44,171 bases of DNA from an uncultured Clostridium sp. (lineage in GTDB: Bacteria > Bacillota > Clostridia > Lachnospirales > Lachnospiraceae), in assembly GCA_900547035.1 (NCBI GenBank), contig URFM01000028.1:1-44171 (forward strand). The letters run 5' to 3'. The translations under genes and the position numbers were made by a program. The notes under the pieces are model-generated. The model saw only the letters and a list, made by a program, of their open reading frames with translations. It made no database searches and had not been told where the DNA came from. Positions 21,716 to 30,705 of the stretch are shown here, in pieces (the first letter of the stretch is position 1; every line of letters starts with the position of its first letter).

Positions 21716-21961
21716 ATGCCGGAAGAAGGAAAAATCCCATACGGGACGCCAGAAAAGCAACTGCAGATATTAAACGAGGCGATTTATAACATTCTGATGG
21801 GCGGGCAGTCCTACAAGATTGGTACCCGCTCCCTGACAAGGGCAGATCTGGGGACTTTGATTACGGAGCGAAACCGGCTGGAAGCTCAGATCCAGGGCAG
21901 CGGTACAACGCTTCTGGCCGGGGCTTACGCTGCGGATTTTGGGCCGGATAACAGGAGGTAG
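21716..21961 (+). CDS. gpW-like head-tail joining protein
   Basis: 81 residues with the typical gpW/DUF6148 pattern: KQLQILNEAIYNILMGGQSYKIGTRSLTRADLGTLITERNRLEAQI. Lambda gpW lies between terminase and portal genes and fits into the portal after packaging; the gene order is the same here. It starts 1 base after the terminase stop and ends 2 bases before the portal ATG. Confidence 0.88.
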   Translation: MPEEGKIPYGTPEKQLQILNEAIYNILMGGQSYKIGTRSLTRADLGTLITERNRLEAQIQGSGTTLLAGAYAADFGPDNRR

Positions 21962-21963
21962 CT

Positions 21964-23472
21964 ATGAAGCCAAATATGATTGACCGGCTGATCGGCGCGG
22001 TCAGCCCTAAACAGGGTGCGCTGCGGGCCGCCTGGAGAAACCAGATGGAGGCGTACCGGGGCAATTACGATGCCAGTGATTCCGGGCGGCTCCAAAGCCA
22101 GTGGAATACGCAAAACCTTTCCGCAGAGATGACGGACCGCTATGAGCGGGATACGGTGCGGGCCAGGGCAAGGGATTTGGAGCGCAATTCCGATGTAATG
22201 AACTCCATCCTTCGGGCTTATCGAAGAAATGTAATCGGGGCCGGGCTCCAGGTGCGGGTGACCACTGGCGATACCGCCATTGATGAAACCCTGGAAAAGG
22301 CATGGGACCGGTGGTGCAAGGCGAGAAACTGTGATGTGACCGGGCAGCAGTCCTTTACCCAGTTGGTGCGGATGTGCATCCAGCGGAAAGTCACGGACGG
22401 GGGCGTACTGATTGTGAAACGCTATACCAACCAGGGTTTCCTTCCGTTTCAGCTTCAGGTTTTGGAGGTAGATGAACTGGATACGACCCAGATTAAGCCC
22501 CACAAGGAAGGAAATAAGGTGGTAGGGGGTGTTGAATATAACCCATGGAACCGGCCGGAAGGGTATTGGATCCGGCAGTATTCCATTGACGGGTATACGC
22601 CGCTGGTTCCGGTCTACCTGGAAGCTAAGGACGTTATCTTCTACTACACCAAGAAGCGGCCTTCCCAGGTAAGGGAAATTTCAGACCTGAGCCCTGTGCT
22701 GGTCCGGGCGAAGGATATGAATGAGTTTATAACGGCGGTGACGATTAAGGAGAAGATCACTGCCTGTCTGGCGGTTTTCATCAAAAAGGCATTTCCTGCC
22801 GGAAGCTCACCCGGAAGGACGCACCAATACAATAAAGCCGCGGTCAATTATGAAGGCAAGCGGGTAGTCCCTGGAATGATTATGGAAATGAATGTAGGGG
22901 ATGAGGCCCAGATGTTAAATCCGGCGGGCCAGGGAACGGATGCCACCGCCTTTATGAAGTCCCAACAGCGGATGATCTCAGCCGCTTCGGGCTTATCCTA
23001 CGAAGCGACTTCCAGAGATATGTCCGAAACCAACTATGCTTCCGCCCGTCAGTCCATGATTGAGGATGATTTGACCTATGATGAGGAGCGGGAGCTGCTG
23101 ACGGAGCTGTTCATGGATGAGGTTTACGAATCCTTTGTGATTTCCTGCTGGCTGAAGGGAATCATATCACCGATGGATTTCTGGGAAGAGAAGGAAAAGT
23201 ATCTGGCCCATGAGTGGGTGGTGAAGCCGAAGCGCTGGATTGACCCCTCCAAGGAGGCGAACGCCAACGGAGTGGCCTTAAAAACCGGGCAGAAAACCTT
23301 CCAGCAGATCAGCGCGGAGAATGGACGGGATTGGAAGAAGGTAGTGGACGAGATGGCGGAGGCCCAGGAATATGCATTGGCAAAAGGCATTGATCTGCTG
23401 TCCATGATTCAGGGAGCGGCAGTGAAAACGGAAGTGAAGGAGGATGAAGGCGATGGCAGCGAAAAAGAGTGA
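21964..23472 (+). CDS. Portal protein, lambda family
   Basis: 502 residues. Recognised by NSILRAYRRNVIGAGLQVR near the start, the core WIRQYSIDGYTPLVPVYLEAKDVIFYYTKKRPSQVREISDLSPVL and the C-terminal SYEATSRDMSETNYASARQSMIEDDLTYD. It forms the dodecameric channel for DNA at one vertex. The end overlaps the protease gene by 20 bases, normal for this module. GGAGGTAGCT precedes the ATG at 21964. Confidence 0.95.
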   Translation: MKPNMIDRLIGAVSPKQGALRAAWRNQMEAYRGNYDASDSGRLQSQWNTQNLSAEMTDRYERDTVRARARDLERNSDVMNSILRAYRRNVIGAGLQVRVTTGDTAIDETLEKAWDRWCKARNCDVTGQQSFTQLVRMCIQRKVTDGGVLIVKRYTNQGFLPFQLQVLEVDELDTTQIKPHKEGNKVVGGVEYNPWNRPEGYWIRQYSIDGYTPLVPVYLEAKDVIFYYTKKRPSQVREISDLSPVLVRAKDMNEFITAVTIKEKITACLAVFIKKAFPAGSSPGRTHQYNKAAVNYEGKRVVPGMIMEMNVGDEAQMLNPAGQGTDATAFMKSQQRMISAASGLSYEATSRDMSETNYASARQSMIEDDLTYDEERELLTELFMDEVYESFVISCWLKGIISPMDFWEEKEKYLAHEWVVKPKRWIDPSKEANANGVALKTGQKTFQQISAENGRDWKKVVDEMAEAQEYALAKGIDLLSMIQGAAVKTEVKEDEGDGSEKE

Positions 23473-24112
23473 ATCGGGAATGGTGGGGCGGCCCAGGGAA
23501 CGCCCTATGAGAAAGAATCCTCAGGGCGAGAATGATTTTAGGCCATTCCGGTTCATGGATGCAGGAATCCGGGCGGTGGAAGGAGAAGAAAATGACAGGA
23601 GGTTTGCTCTTTCCTTCTCATCGGAAGAGCCCTATACCAGGTGGTATGGGGTGGAAATACTGGATCACTCCGGAACCTGTATGGATTTAAGCCGCCTGCA
23701 GTCCATCGGGGTGGTGTTGTTTAACCACAATACCAACAAGGTATTGGGAAAAATCGTGAAAGCCTGGAATGAAAATGGCCGGGGAGAAGCGGTGATTGAG
23801 TTTGATGATGACGATGAGGCAGAGACGATCCGCAAGAAGGTAGCGGGGGGAACCTTGAAGGGCGTATCGGTTGGGTACAGCGTGGATGCCTGGGAGGAAG
23901 TAGCTGCCGGAAAGAAGTCCAGTGATGGAAGATTCTCCGGCCCCTGCTATATCGCTAAGAAGTGGACGCCTTTTGAGATCAGCATTGTGTCTGTGCCGGC
24001 AGACCCTACGGTGGGAGTGGGGAGAAGTATGGAAGACGGTCTGGGGATGACAGCCTGGGAGGCGATGATACAGATTAACGAAAATCAGATGAGAGGAGGA
24101 CTTATGAAGTGA
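23453..24112 (+). CDS. Prohead protease
   Basis: 219 residues from the ATG at 23453 (ribosome binding site AAGGAGG; an ATG 9 bases upstream is less well spaced). HK97-type prohead protease motifs: VVLFNHNTNKVLGK with the catalytic His, and KGVSVGYSVDAW with the catalytic Ser, then WTPFEISIVSVPADPTVGVGRS. It matures the capsid by cutting scaffold and the N-terminus of the capsid protein. It overlaps portal and next gene (GTGA). Confidence 0.88.
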   Translation: MAAKKSESGMVGRPRERPMRKNPQGENDFRPFRFMDAGIRAVEGEENDRRFALSFSSEEPYTRWYGVEILDHSGTCMDLSRLQSIGVVLFNHNTNKVLGKIVKAWNENGRGEAVIEFDDDDEAETIRKKVAGGTLKGVSVGYSVDAWEEVAAGKKSSDGRFSGPCYIAKKWTPFEISIVSVPADPTVGVGRSMEDGLGMTAWEAMIQINENQMRGGLMK

Positions 24113-24351
24113 GCAACTTAGAACAGAGCATGAAAGCCGTTGCCGCGGCGCTGACCGGGCAAGAAGCAGATGCCATTCCGGATCGACTGGAAGAGATCTG
24201 CTCTTTTATTGCGGAACATTATACAGCGCCGGAGGGAGAAAGCGTTCCATTCGTGCAGGTGACCGCGCCTGCTGACGCGGCGGCGGCGCCTACCATGGAA
24301 GAGTTTAATGGCTTGATCGCGAAACTGAAGGAAGCAAAAATTTTCAAATAG
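24109..24351 (+). CDS. Small head-associated protein
   Basis: 80 residues from GTG 24109, overlapping the protease stop. A helical start (SNLEQSMKAVAAALTGQEADA) is followed by an Ala-rich linker and the C-terminal EFNGLIAKLKEAKIFK. Similar short proteins between protease and capsid are labelled head fibre or decoration proteins; I only infer a capsid role from position. Confidence 0.6.
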   Translation: MSNLEQSMKAVAAALTGQEADAIPDRLEEICSFIAEHYTAPEGESVPFVQVTAPADAAAAPTMEEFNGLIAKLKEAKIFK

Positions 24352-24365
24352 GAGGATGAAGGAAC

Positions 24366-25973
24366 ATGACTTTACAGGAAATGATCGCCAGGCAGCGGCA
24401 GATTACGGAGGCAGCAAGAAACGAAAGCCGCAGTCTGACGGCGGAGGAACAAAGGGAGTTTGACCAGCTCCAGGGGCAGATTGACGGGGCGCTGGCAGGA
24501 GGTTCTGGCGCTGACGGTTCCGGCGGAAACGGAACAGGCGGTGAAGGGACAGGAGGAAATCCCAACAGGGGCGCTGATAGTGTTGGAGGGAGCGTTCCTG
24601 CCGGAGCGGCAGCGCCTGGGGCAAATCCGGCAGCTCCGGATGCAGAGCAGCGGGCCGCTCTGGCGGAGCGTACCCGGATCCGTGAGATTGTTGGATTATG
24701 CCAGCGGTTCGGGATTGACTCTGCGGAGTACATTTCCCGGGGTGATTCCATCGATCAGGTAAGGGCTGCGGTTTTGGACCGGTTAGAGCGTAATGGTACC
24801 CCGATTTCCGCCAGGGTAGTAGCGGATGAGGCGGATAAGAAACGGGCGGCTATCGCAGACGGAATTCTGCTGCGCAATAACATTCATGTGGAGAATCCGG
24901 CTCCAGGATCCAATGATTTCAGGGGCTCCTCTTTACAGATGATTGCGGCCAGCTGTCTGGCGGATGAGGACGGAGCAAATGCCAGGAACTACTTTATGAT
25001 GAGCCGCAATGACCTGTTCAGCGAGGTGATGCGGCGGTCTTACTACAATCCTACAGCGGCTTTCCCGGCGATTATGGACCAGGTGATCAATAAAGCCTAT
25101 GTAGAGGGCCATCGGACCGCGCCGGTTACCTTTGACCAGTTTACTACCAGAGGAACCCTTTCCGACTTTAAGAAGGCGGACAACTATTATGTACAGGGCG
25201 GGTTCGGAGAGTTCCTGGAGGTTCCGGAAGGCGGAGAGCTGAAGCATACCCTGCCGACGGATGAGAAGCTGCCCCAGAGACAGTTGAAGACCTATGGGCG
25301 CCAGTTTACTATGTCCCGCCAGGCGTTTATCAATGACGACATGGGCGTGATCACTACCCTTCCGGCCAGAGCGGCAAAGGCGGCCAGGACGACTATTAAT
25401 ACCCAGGTTTACCGGGTATTAACCGGGAATCCAAAGATTTATGACGGGAAACAGCTGTTTGGCGCGGATCACAAGAACCTGCTGGCTGAGGGAACCGGTA
25501 TCACCCAGGCGGCGGTACAGTCTATGATCCTGGCTTTGGGCGGCCACCGCAAGAAGATGGATGGGGCGGAGCAGGCCATTTTGATTCGGCCGGCTGTGAT
25601 GGTGGTGCCTTTGGGGTACAAGTTTGCTATGTACACTCTGTTTAATTCCCAGACCATCAGCGCTTCCGGGGATGTGAATCCGCTGTATCAGTACAGGGAT
25701 ACTATCCGGGTAGTGGAGGATGCTACTTTAAATGCCCAGGTTCCGACCGGCGCGATTCCTTGGTTCATGGTAGGCGATACCAATGATACGGACTTCATCC
25801 AGGTGGATTACCTGAACGGGCAGGAGATTCCCAATATCCGTCGGATGGAGACGCCGGGACAGTTGGGGTATGTGTGGGATGTGTACGGAGACTGGGGCAT
25901 TACCGTCCTGGATTTCCGTGGAGCAGTGAAGAATCCTGGTGTGGAGATTGAGTCTCCCATCGCTACAGTTTAA
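24366..25973 (+). CDS. Major capsid protein, Mu-like, with scaffold-like N-terminus
   Basis: 535 residues. Residues 1-35 form a helical delta-like start (TLQEMIARQRQITEAARNESRSLTAEEQREFDQL); a Gly/Ala-rich linker covers about 40-95. The capsid core begins near 150, with MMSRNDLFSEVMRRSYYNPTAAFPAIMDQVINKAY, FGEFLEVPEGGELKH, MSRQAFINDDMGVITTLP and the end LGYVWDVYGDWGITVLDFRG. This is the Mu gpT-like capsid type. The front part is probably removed by the protease. The GC- and Gly-rich linker suggests flexible scaffold function. Confidence 0.88.
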   Translation: MTLQEMIARQRQITEAARNESRSLTAEEQREFDQLQGQIDGALAGGSGADGSGGNGTGGEGTGGNPNRGADSVGGSVPAGAAAPGANPAAPDAEQRAALAERTRIREIVGLCQRFGIDSAEYISRGDSIDQVRAAVLDRLERNGTPISARVVADEADKKRAAIADGILLRNNIHVENPAPGSNDFRGSSLQMIAASCLADEDGANARNYFMMSRNDLFSEVMRRSYYNPTAAFPAIMDQVINKAYVEGHRTAPVTFDQFTTRGTLSDFKKADNYYVQGGFGEFLEVPEGGELKHTLPTDEKLPQRQLKTYGRQFTMSRQAFINDDMGVITTLPARAAKAARTTINTQVYRVLTGNPKIYDGKQLFGADHKNLLAEGTGITQAAVQSMILALGGHRKKMDGAEQAILIRPAVMVVPLGYKFAMYTLFNSQTISASGDVNPLYQYRDTIRVVEDATLNAQVPTGAIPWFMVGDTNDTDFIQVDYLNGQEIPNIRRMETPGQLGYVWDVYGDWGITVLDFRGAVKNPGVEIESPIATV

Positions 25974-25985
25974 GGAGGGAAGGAT

Positions 25986-26315
25986 ATGGCAAAGACAGCA
26001 ACCTATATCCAGCGCGGAGAAGCGCTGGACTATCAGAATACAACAGAGGCTATGATTCCGGCAGGAACAGTAATCCTTCTGGGTAAGAGGATGGGGGTGG
26101 CCGGCGGGGACATCCAGCCGGGAGAAGTGGGAGCGCTCCATGTGGTGGGCGTGTTTGAGATCACTAAGAAGGCCGGTGTGGAACTGGCAGCTGGCGATAA
26201 TGTAGTATTTACGGATGCGGATGGTATCGACAAGGCGTCCACAGATGTAATGGGGTACGCAGTTGAAGCGGCGGCAGCAGCGGATGAGACGGTAAAGGTA
26301 AAGCTTTTGGGATAA
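25986..26315 (+). CDS. DUF2190-family capsid protein
   Basis: 109 residues: TYIQRGEALDYQNTTEAMIPAGTVILLGKRMGVAGGDIQPGEVGALHVVGVFEI, the recognisable DUF2190 pattern of small beta proteins next to capsid genes. They are thought to decorate the shell. GGAGGGAAGGAT precedes the ATG at 25986. Confidence 0.85.
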   Translation: MAKTATYIQRGEALDYQNTTEAMIPAGTVILLGKRMGVAGGDIQPGEVGALHVVGVFEITKKAGVELAAGDNVVFTDADGIDKASTDVMGYAVEAAAAADETVKVKLLG

Positions 26316-26327
26316 GGAGGAAATAAA

Positions 26328-26660
26328 ATGGCATACACAGCTCATAATTGGCAGAATGGCGATGTGATTACAGCGGATCTTTTAAATGCGATGGAACAGG
26401 GCATCCAGAATGAGCAGGTAGGGCCCCAGGGGCCAAAGGGAGATACCGGAGAAACGGGACCCCAAGGCCCTAAGGGAGATACGGGTGAAACCGGCCCCCA
26501 GGGACCAAAAGGGGATCAGGGCGATCCCGGAGTCGGGCTGACCGGGGAGGCTACCGTGCTGACTGCCCTTGCCGGGTCGGAAGAGCTGGCAGATGTGATT
26601 ACAAAGGTAAATGAGATTATTACCGCTTTAAATGCCAGAGGCGTGACGAAGGCAGAGTGA
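26328..26660 (+). CDS. Collagen-like head fibre protein
   Basis: 110 residues. An attachment segment (AYTAHNWQNGDVITADLLNAMEQGIQNEQ) leads to a collagen-like stretch of Gly-X-Y triplets (about residues 33-65) with the repeated unit GPQGPKGDTGET, and a helical C-terminal trimerisation-like end. Collagen repeats form triple helices, so the protein is probably a trimeric fibre on the head or at the neck. The triplet DNA is itself repetitive and open to length change by slippage. Confidence 0.7.
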   Translation: MAYTAHNWQNGDVITADLLNAMEQGIQNEQVGPQGPKGDTGETGPQGPKGDTGETGPQGPKGDQGDPGVGLTGEATVLTALAGSEELADVITKVNEIITALNARGVTKAE

Positions 26661-26664
26661 GCCT

Positions 26665-26997
26665 ATGGGGTTTAAAGAAATCATCCAGGAGGACAGCCGC
26701 CGAGTGTTCTTAAATCCGGAGGAATTTGGCGAGCTGCACGAAATCAGCGGTCGGAAGATGCTCATTATCATCGATGATAATGAAATGGTGGAACGGGAAA
26801 AACGCCAGGCTGTAAGCCAGGGATACCGCCAGGGAATTTATACAAAACAGATCCTTTTCTATGTGCTGGGGCGGGATTTCGGCCCGCTTCCGGCCGTGGG
26901 AAGGGCACTGACGTTGGATGGGAAGAATTATGTGATTACGGATGCCATTAATGAGAGCGGGATTTATTCCATCAGTCTGGAGGCGGTACGGTCATGA
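26665..26997 (+). CDS. Head-tail joining protein (gpFII-like)
   Basis: 110 residues: FKEIIQEDSRRVFLNPEEFGELHEISGRKMLIIIDDNE and the end FGPLPAVGRALTLDGKNYVITDAINESGIYSISLEAV. This matches phage head-tail joining proteins of the lambda FII type placed between capsid and gpZ-like genes. Start at the ATG at 26665; stop overlaps the next start by 4 bases. Confidence 0.7.
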   Translation: MGFKEIIQEDSRRVFLNPEEFGELHEISGRKMLIIIDDNEMVEREKRQAVSQGYRQGIYTKQILFYVLGRDFGPLPAVGRALTLDGKNYVITDAINESGIYSISLEAVRS

Positions 26998-27608
26998 AGG
27001 CATGGATTTCCATAGGGGTGAATCTGGATGAAGTGAAAGACGCCCTCTATAAGCTGGAGCCGCGGCAGCAGAACCAGGCGCTCAAAAAGGCTTTGCGGGA
27101 GACGGCTAAGCAGGCCAGAGAGAAACTGGTAAAGCAGGCTCAGTCCTCCTATACGGTCAAAAACGCCGGCTTTAAAAAGGCCATGACAATCCGTATGGTT
27201 TCCGGCAGCATTCCTGCGGCGAAGCTCCATGCAGAAGGGGAACCCCTCCCGTTAAGGAGCTTTAAGGTGTCGGCAAGCGGAAGGACAACAAGGGCCCAGG
27301 TATTAAAGCGCGGCAGGCTCAAAGAGCTGAAACGGGGCGGCATCAAGGCATTTGTCAATAACATTGCCAGAAAAGGCCAGACCAGGAAAAAAAGCAGCAG
27401 AAAGGGAGTCGCCGGAAGCCAGGTGCGCCATGTAGCGGTAGCCCAGAGGCAGGGAAGGAAGCGGCTGGAGATTCATGAGAAATTCAGTAATTCCATCCCC
27501 GCTATGCTGGGCAGTGAAGAGCATGTATACGGCATTGTGGAGCCTGAGATCGGGGTGAACCTCCAGGATAACCTGAGAAAGTTTATCGACCAGGCGATGG
27601 GAGGATAG
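26994..27608 (+). CDS. Minor tail protein Z-like (tail completion)
   Basis: 204 residues, very basic, matching prophage minor tail protein Z: LEPRQQNQALKKALRETAKQAREKLVKQAQSSYTVKNAGFKKAMTIRM, then the variable region and MLGSEEHVYGIVEPEIGVNLQDNLRKFIDQAM. It is needed to finish the tail end that joins the head in lambda-like systems. ATG at 26994 overlaps the preceding stop. Confidence 0.8.
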   Translation: MKAWISIGVNLDEVKDALYKLEPRQQNQALKKALRETAKQAREKLVKQAQSSYTVKNAGFKKAMTIRMVSGSIPAAKLHAEGEPLPLRSFKVSASGRTTRAQVLKRGRLKELKRGGIKAFVNNIARKGQTRKKSSRKGVAGSQVRHVAVAQRQGRKRLEIHEKFSNSIPAMLGSEEHVYGIVEPEIGVNLQDNLRKFIDQAMGG

Positions 27609-27609
27609 G

Positions 27610-28125
27610 ATGACAATTAATGAACTGCAGAGCACCCTGATTCAGGAGATTGAGGCGTTGTCAAAGGATATGGAGCTGGTGAATAAGCGCGGAGAGCCGG
27701 CGGATCTGAAAGGGTATCCCCAGGCGATTCCGGTATTCCCCCTATATCAGAATGTCCCTCTTGCGCTGGATGAAACAGCGGACGGCAATTTTCCGGAGGA
27801 ACCGGATTTGTTCCCCTACTTTATCGTCCGGGTGGACGGAGTGGAATACCAGAAAAAACGGGAGGATGAGTCCTATTCCGACCAGGCCCATGTACTGATT
27901 GCCTTCGCCGTCTACGATGAAGACCAGGGAATGAAGGGATACTTTTCTTTAAACGCGCTGATGGAGCGGGTTGTGATGCGGTTTCAGAAAAATCCGGTTC
28001 TGGGACCGTATTTTTGTGAGCGGAAAATGAACACGGCATACCAGGAGGACGACACCTTTCCCCAGTTTTTTGGGGCGCTAGAAATGACCTGGAATTTGCC
28101 GGAGATTGAGATGGAGGCTTTTTAG
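27610..28125 (+). CDS. Tail terminator-like protein
   Basis: 171 residues between gpZ-like and sheath genes. Segments LIQEIEALSKDMELVNKRGE, PYFIVRVDGVEYQKKREDESYSDQAHVLIAFAVYDED and LNALMERVVMRFQKNPVLGP fit the fold of tail terminator proteins (mixed sheet with two helices). Called from position plus this pattern. Starts 1 base after the previous stop. Confidence 0.6.
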   Translation: MTINELQSTLIQEIEALSKDMELVNKRGEPADLKGYPQAIPVFPLYQNVPLALDETADGNFPEEPDLFPYFIVRVDGVEYQKKREDESYSDQAHVLIAFAVYDEDQGMKGYFSLNALMERVVMRFQKNPVLGPYFCERKMNTAYQEDDTFPQFFGALEMTWNLPEIEMEAF

Positions 28126-28365
28126 ATGGATAAACAAATAATGGTATATGTGGGACCCAGCCTAAAGAATATCGTACAGACTGGGACAGCGTTTCGGGGC
28201 GGTTATCCGCCGAAACTGGAACAGGAGATGAGAAACCGTCCCTATCTTTCAGAGCTGATGGTTCCGGCAGAGAATCTGGCAGCGGCCAGAAAGGAACTCA
28301 GAAAGGCAGGGAGCAGCTTAAACCAGCTCTACCAGAAAGTAAAAGGAGGCAACGAGCATGTATAA
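28126..28365 (+). CDS. Small tail-module protein
   Basis: 79 residues starting directly after the terminator-like gene. IMVYVGPSLKNIVQTGTAFRGGYPPKLEQEM and AENLAAARKELRKAGSSLNQLYQKV recall a small protein regularly placed before the sheath gene in myovirus-type prophages. Overlaps the sheath start by 8 bases. Role unknown. Confidence 0.65.
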   Translation: MDKQIMVYVGPSLKNIVQTGTAFRGGYPPKLEQEMRNRPYLSELMVPAENLAAARKELRKAGSSLNQLYQKVKGGNEHV

Positions 28366-29863
28366 GCATGGAATTGAAGTGAATGAGAAGGCCACATCCT
28401 TTCCAAGCCCGCTTTCCACCCGATACGGGGTGCAGGTGGTTTTTGGGACAGCACCGGTCAATCTGGCAGAAGATCCTTATAACGCTTGCAACCGCCCAAT
28501 CCGGGTAAGCAGCTTTGAGGAAGCCCAGGCGGCCTTAGGCTACAGCGAGGACTGGGAGCATTACACGCTGTGTCAGAGTATGTATGCCAGCTTTGAACTG
28601 TTTCAGGTTTACCCGGTGATTTTTGTCAATGTTCTGGATCCTAAGCGGCACGTAAAAAGTATAGGGCCGAAGGCATATCCGGTGGAAAATCACCAGATTG
28701 TATTGGAAGAGACTGGCATTATTTTGAGCGACCTGGTTTTGACGATGACAGCAGATGAAAGCCAGGTAGGAGAGGCACAGGTGGGGACAGCGGTAGCGGC
28801 CGCGGGAGAACAGACTTTGAAATTGGATCAGGACTACATTGCTGCTTTCAACGCTCAGGGGCAGGTGGTGATTACCTTACTGAGCAGGGGTGATGCTTAT
28901 GATGAGAAGGAGATTACGGCTGCCGCGAAAGCGATTGCTCCGGAAATGGTGACGGAAGAGGATTTGATTGGCGCTTATGATGTAGAAACTGGGATGGAAT
29001 CCGGATTTGAGGTTCTGCGCCAAGTCTATCCGATGTATGGCCTGGTTCCTGGAGCGCTGATGGCTCCGGGATGGACGGAGAATCCAAATATTGGAGCCGC
29101 ATTGATGGGAAAGTGCGAAGAAATCAGCGGCGCGTTCCGCAGTGTCTGCCTGCTGGATTTGGATACAGAGCAGGCAAAGAAATATACGGACTGTCTGGAT
29201 GTCAAAAATGAGATGGGGTACAATGGGGAGCACGCTATTGTATTGTGGCCGAAAGTGCAGAAGGACGGTAAAATATTCTGCTACTCTGCGGTATATGGAG
29301 CTATGATGAGCTACAGTACAGCGGTAAATGAGGATGTGCCGTATCTATATCCATCTAATAAGACACTGAACATTGATGGGGCAGTACTGGAAGACGGAAC
29401 CGAAATATTTTTGGATCAGGTACAGGCTGGAAACCTAAACGGCGATGGTGTTGTGACGGCGTTTCGAGATACGGAATGGAAATCCTATGGCAACAACATG
29501 AGCTGTTATCCGGAGAACACCGATCCGAAGGACCGTTGGATTGCCTGCAGAAGAATGTTTGACTATGTGGGCAATTATTTTGCTTCTGAGTATCGGGCGA
29601 GACTGGACGAAAATATGAACCGGCGGACTGTGGATGATATTGTAAATAGCTTCAATATTTGGGGAAACAGCTTGACGGCTGCCGGAATGTGCGCAGGTCT
29701 TTATGTGGAATATCGTGAGGAAGAGAACACGCTGGAGAATATTATGGCAGGGCATTTGAAACTGCGGATTTATTTTGCGCCCTATACGCCGATAGAGTAC
29801 ATTCGTGCAACCATGGAGTTTGATGTGGCTGCGTTAGAAGCGGCTATGTCTGAGGAGGGATAA
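28358..29863 (+). CDS. Contractile tail sheath protein
   Basis: 501 residues. N-terminal arm KHGIEVNEKATSFPSPLSTRYGVQVVFGTAPVNLAED, the core YPMYGLVPGALMAPGWTENPNIGAALMGKCEEISGAFR, and the C-terminal WIACRRMFDYVGNYFASEYRARLDENMNRRTVDDIVNSFN with APYTPIEYIRATMEFDV. These are hallmarks of tail sheath proteins of P2-like phages. Its presence shows a contractile tail. AAAGGAGG ribosome binding site. Confidence 0.95.
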   Translation: MYKHGIEVNEKATSFPSPLSTRYGVQVVFGTAPVNLAEDPYNACNRPIRVSSFEEAQAALGYSEDWEHYTLCQSMYASFELFQVYPVIFVNVLDPKRHVKSIGPKAYPVENHQIVLEETGIILSDLVLTMTADESQVGEAQVGTAVAAAGEQTLKLDQDYIAAFNAQGQVVITLLSRGDAYDEKEITAAAKAIAPEMVTEEDLIGAYDVETGMESGFEVLRQVYPMYGLVPGALMAPGWTENPNIGAALMGKCEEISGAFRSVCLLDLDTEQAKKYTDCLDVKNEMGYNGEHAIVLWPKVQKDGKIFCYSAVYGAMMSYSTAVNEDVPYLYPSNKTLNIDGAVLEDGTEIFLDQVQAGNLNGDGVVTAFRDTEWKSYGNNMSCYPENTDPKDRWIACRRMFDYVGNYFASEYRARLDENMNRRTVDDIVNSFNIWGNSLTAAGMCAGLYVEYREEENTLENIMAGHLKLRIYFAPYTPIEYIRATMEFDVAALEAAMSEEG

Positions 29864-29865
29864 GG

Positions 29866-30381
29866 ATGATTAAAACACATTTGGTCAATCGGTTTAATGC
29901 CTATAAGTCAGGAAAAGAACTGGTGGGAGTGGCCGGGGAGCTGAACCTTCCCGAAGTTACGAACTTGACGGATACCATGGAAGGCGCTGGGACTGGCGGA
30001 AATATGGATGTGCCGGTGGTAGGGTTGATTGAGGATATGGAGATGGAGATCGCCTTTATGTCCTTATGTAATGATATTTTTTCCATTATGGATCCGACTG
30101 AGGCAACGGATCTGACCTTAAACGGAGCGATCCAGGGAACCGATGCAGGAACCGGGGCGGTTGGATATGTACCGGCCAGTATTTCTGTCCGGGGAATTAT
30201 GAAAAAGTTTACGCCGGGATCTATGAAGGCCGGGGCGAAAATGAGCTCCAGTGTCACGCTTGGACTGAGCTATTATAAGATTGTCCTGGACGGGAAGACC
30301 ATGATGGAGATTGATCGATTAAACGGAGTATTTATTATCAACGGCAAGGATATTCTGGAGAAAGTCCGGAACATGTGCTAA
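29866..30381 (+). CDS. Tail tube protein (P2 FII-like)
   Basis: 171 residues: RFNAYKSGKELVGVAGELNLPEVTNLTDTMEGAGTGG, the usual start of phage major tail tube proteins of the P2 FII family, and the end YYKIVLDGKTMMEIDRLNGVFIINGKDILEKVRNMC. It forms the inner tube beneath the sheath. Two bases separate it from the sheath stop. Confidence 0.92.
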   Translation: MIKTHLVNRFNAYKSGKELVGVAGELNLPEVTNLTDTMEGAGTGGNMDVPVVGLIEDMEMEIAFMSLCNDIFSIMDPTEATDLTLNGAIQGTDAGTGAVGYVPASISVRGIMKKFTPGSMKAGAKMSSSVTLGLSYYKIVLDGKTMMEIDRLNGVFIINGKDILEKVRNMC

Positions 30382-30393
30382 AGGAGGTCCGTA

Positions 30394-30705
30394 ATGGAAA
30401 AGAGTGAGAAAGCCTGGATGAAATTTAAGCTTTCAAAGCCGGTAGAGTACCAGGGAATCAAGGCGGAATCAGTGGATTTGAGTAAGCTGGAGGAGCTGAC
30501 CGGACGGGATATGAATCAGATTTATGATTTGTATTCGGCCAATGGCGGCAGCGGGATTTCCATGCAGGAATCTACATTACTTTTTGCTCAGTTGATTGCC
30601 AACCGAGTGACCGGGTATCCGTTGGAGCTGATTGAAATGTTCAGCGCCAGAGACAGTTTCCGGCTAAAGAACCGGGTGTATCGTTTTTTCTTCCTAGAGG
30701 CATAA
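30394..30705 (+). CDS. Tail assembly chaperone (gpE-like), zero-frame product
   Basis: 103 residues of the phage tail assembly chaperone type (E/41/14 family): WMKFKLSKPVEYQGIKAESVDLSKLEELTGRDMNQIYDLYS and LLFAQLIANRVTGYPLELIEMFSARDSFRLKNRVYRFF. It would bind the tape measure during tail assembly. The last codons contain the slippery heptamer T TTT TTC (30684-30690), four codons before the stop, giving the longer product described separately. AAAGGAGG precedes the ATG at 30394. Confidence 0.9.
   Translation: MEKSEKAWMKFKLSKPVEYQGIKAESVDLSKLEELTGRDMNQIYDLYSANGGSGISMQESTLLFAQLIANRVTGYPLELIEMFSARDSFRLKNRVYRFFFLEA

Noticed and set aside
26400..26530. Repeated GC-rich units as an intergenic repeat element
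   Set aside because: They are the codons of the collagen-like Gly-X-Y repeats.
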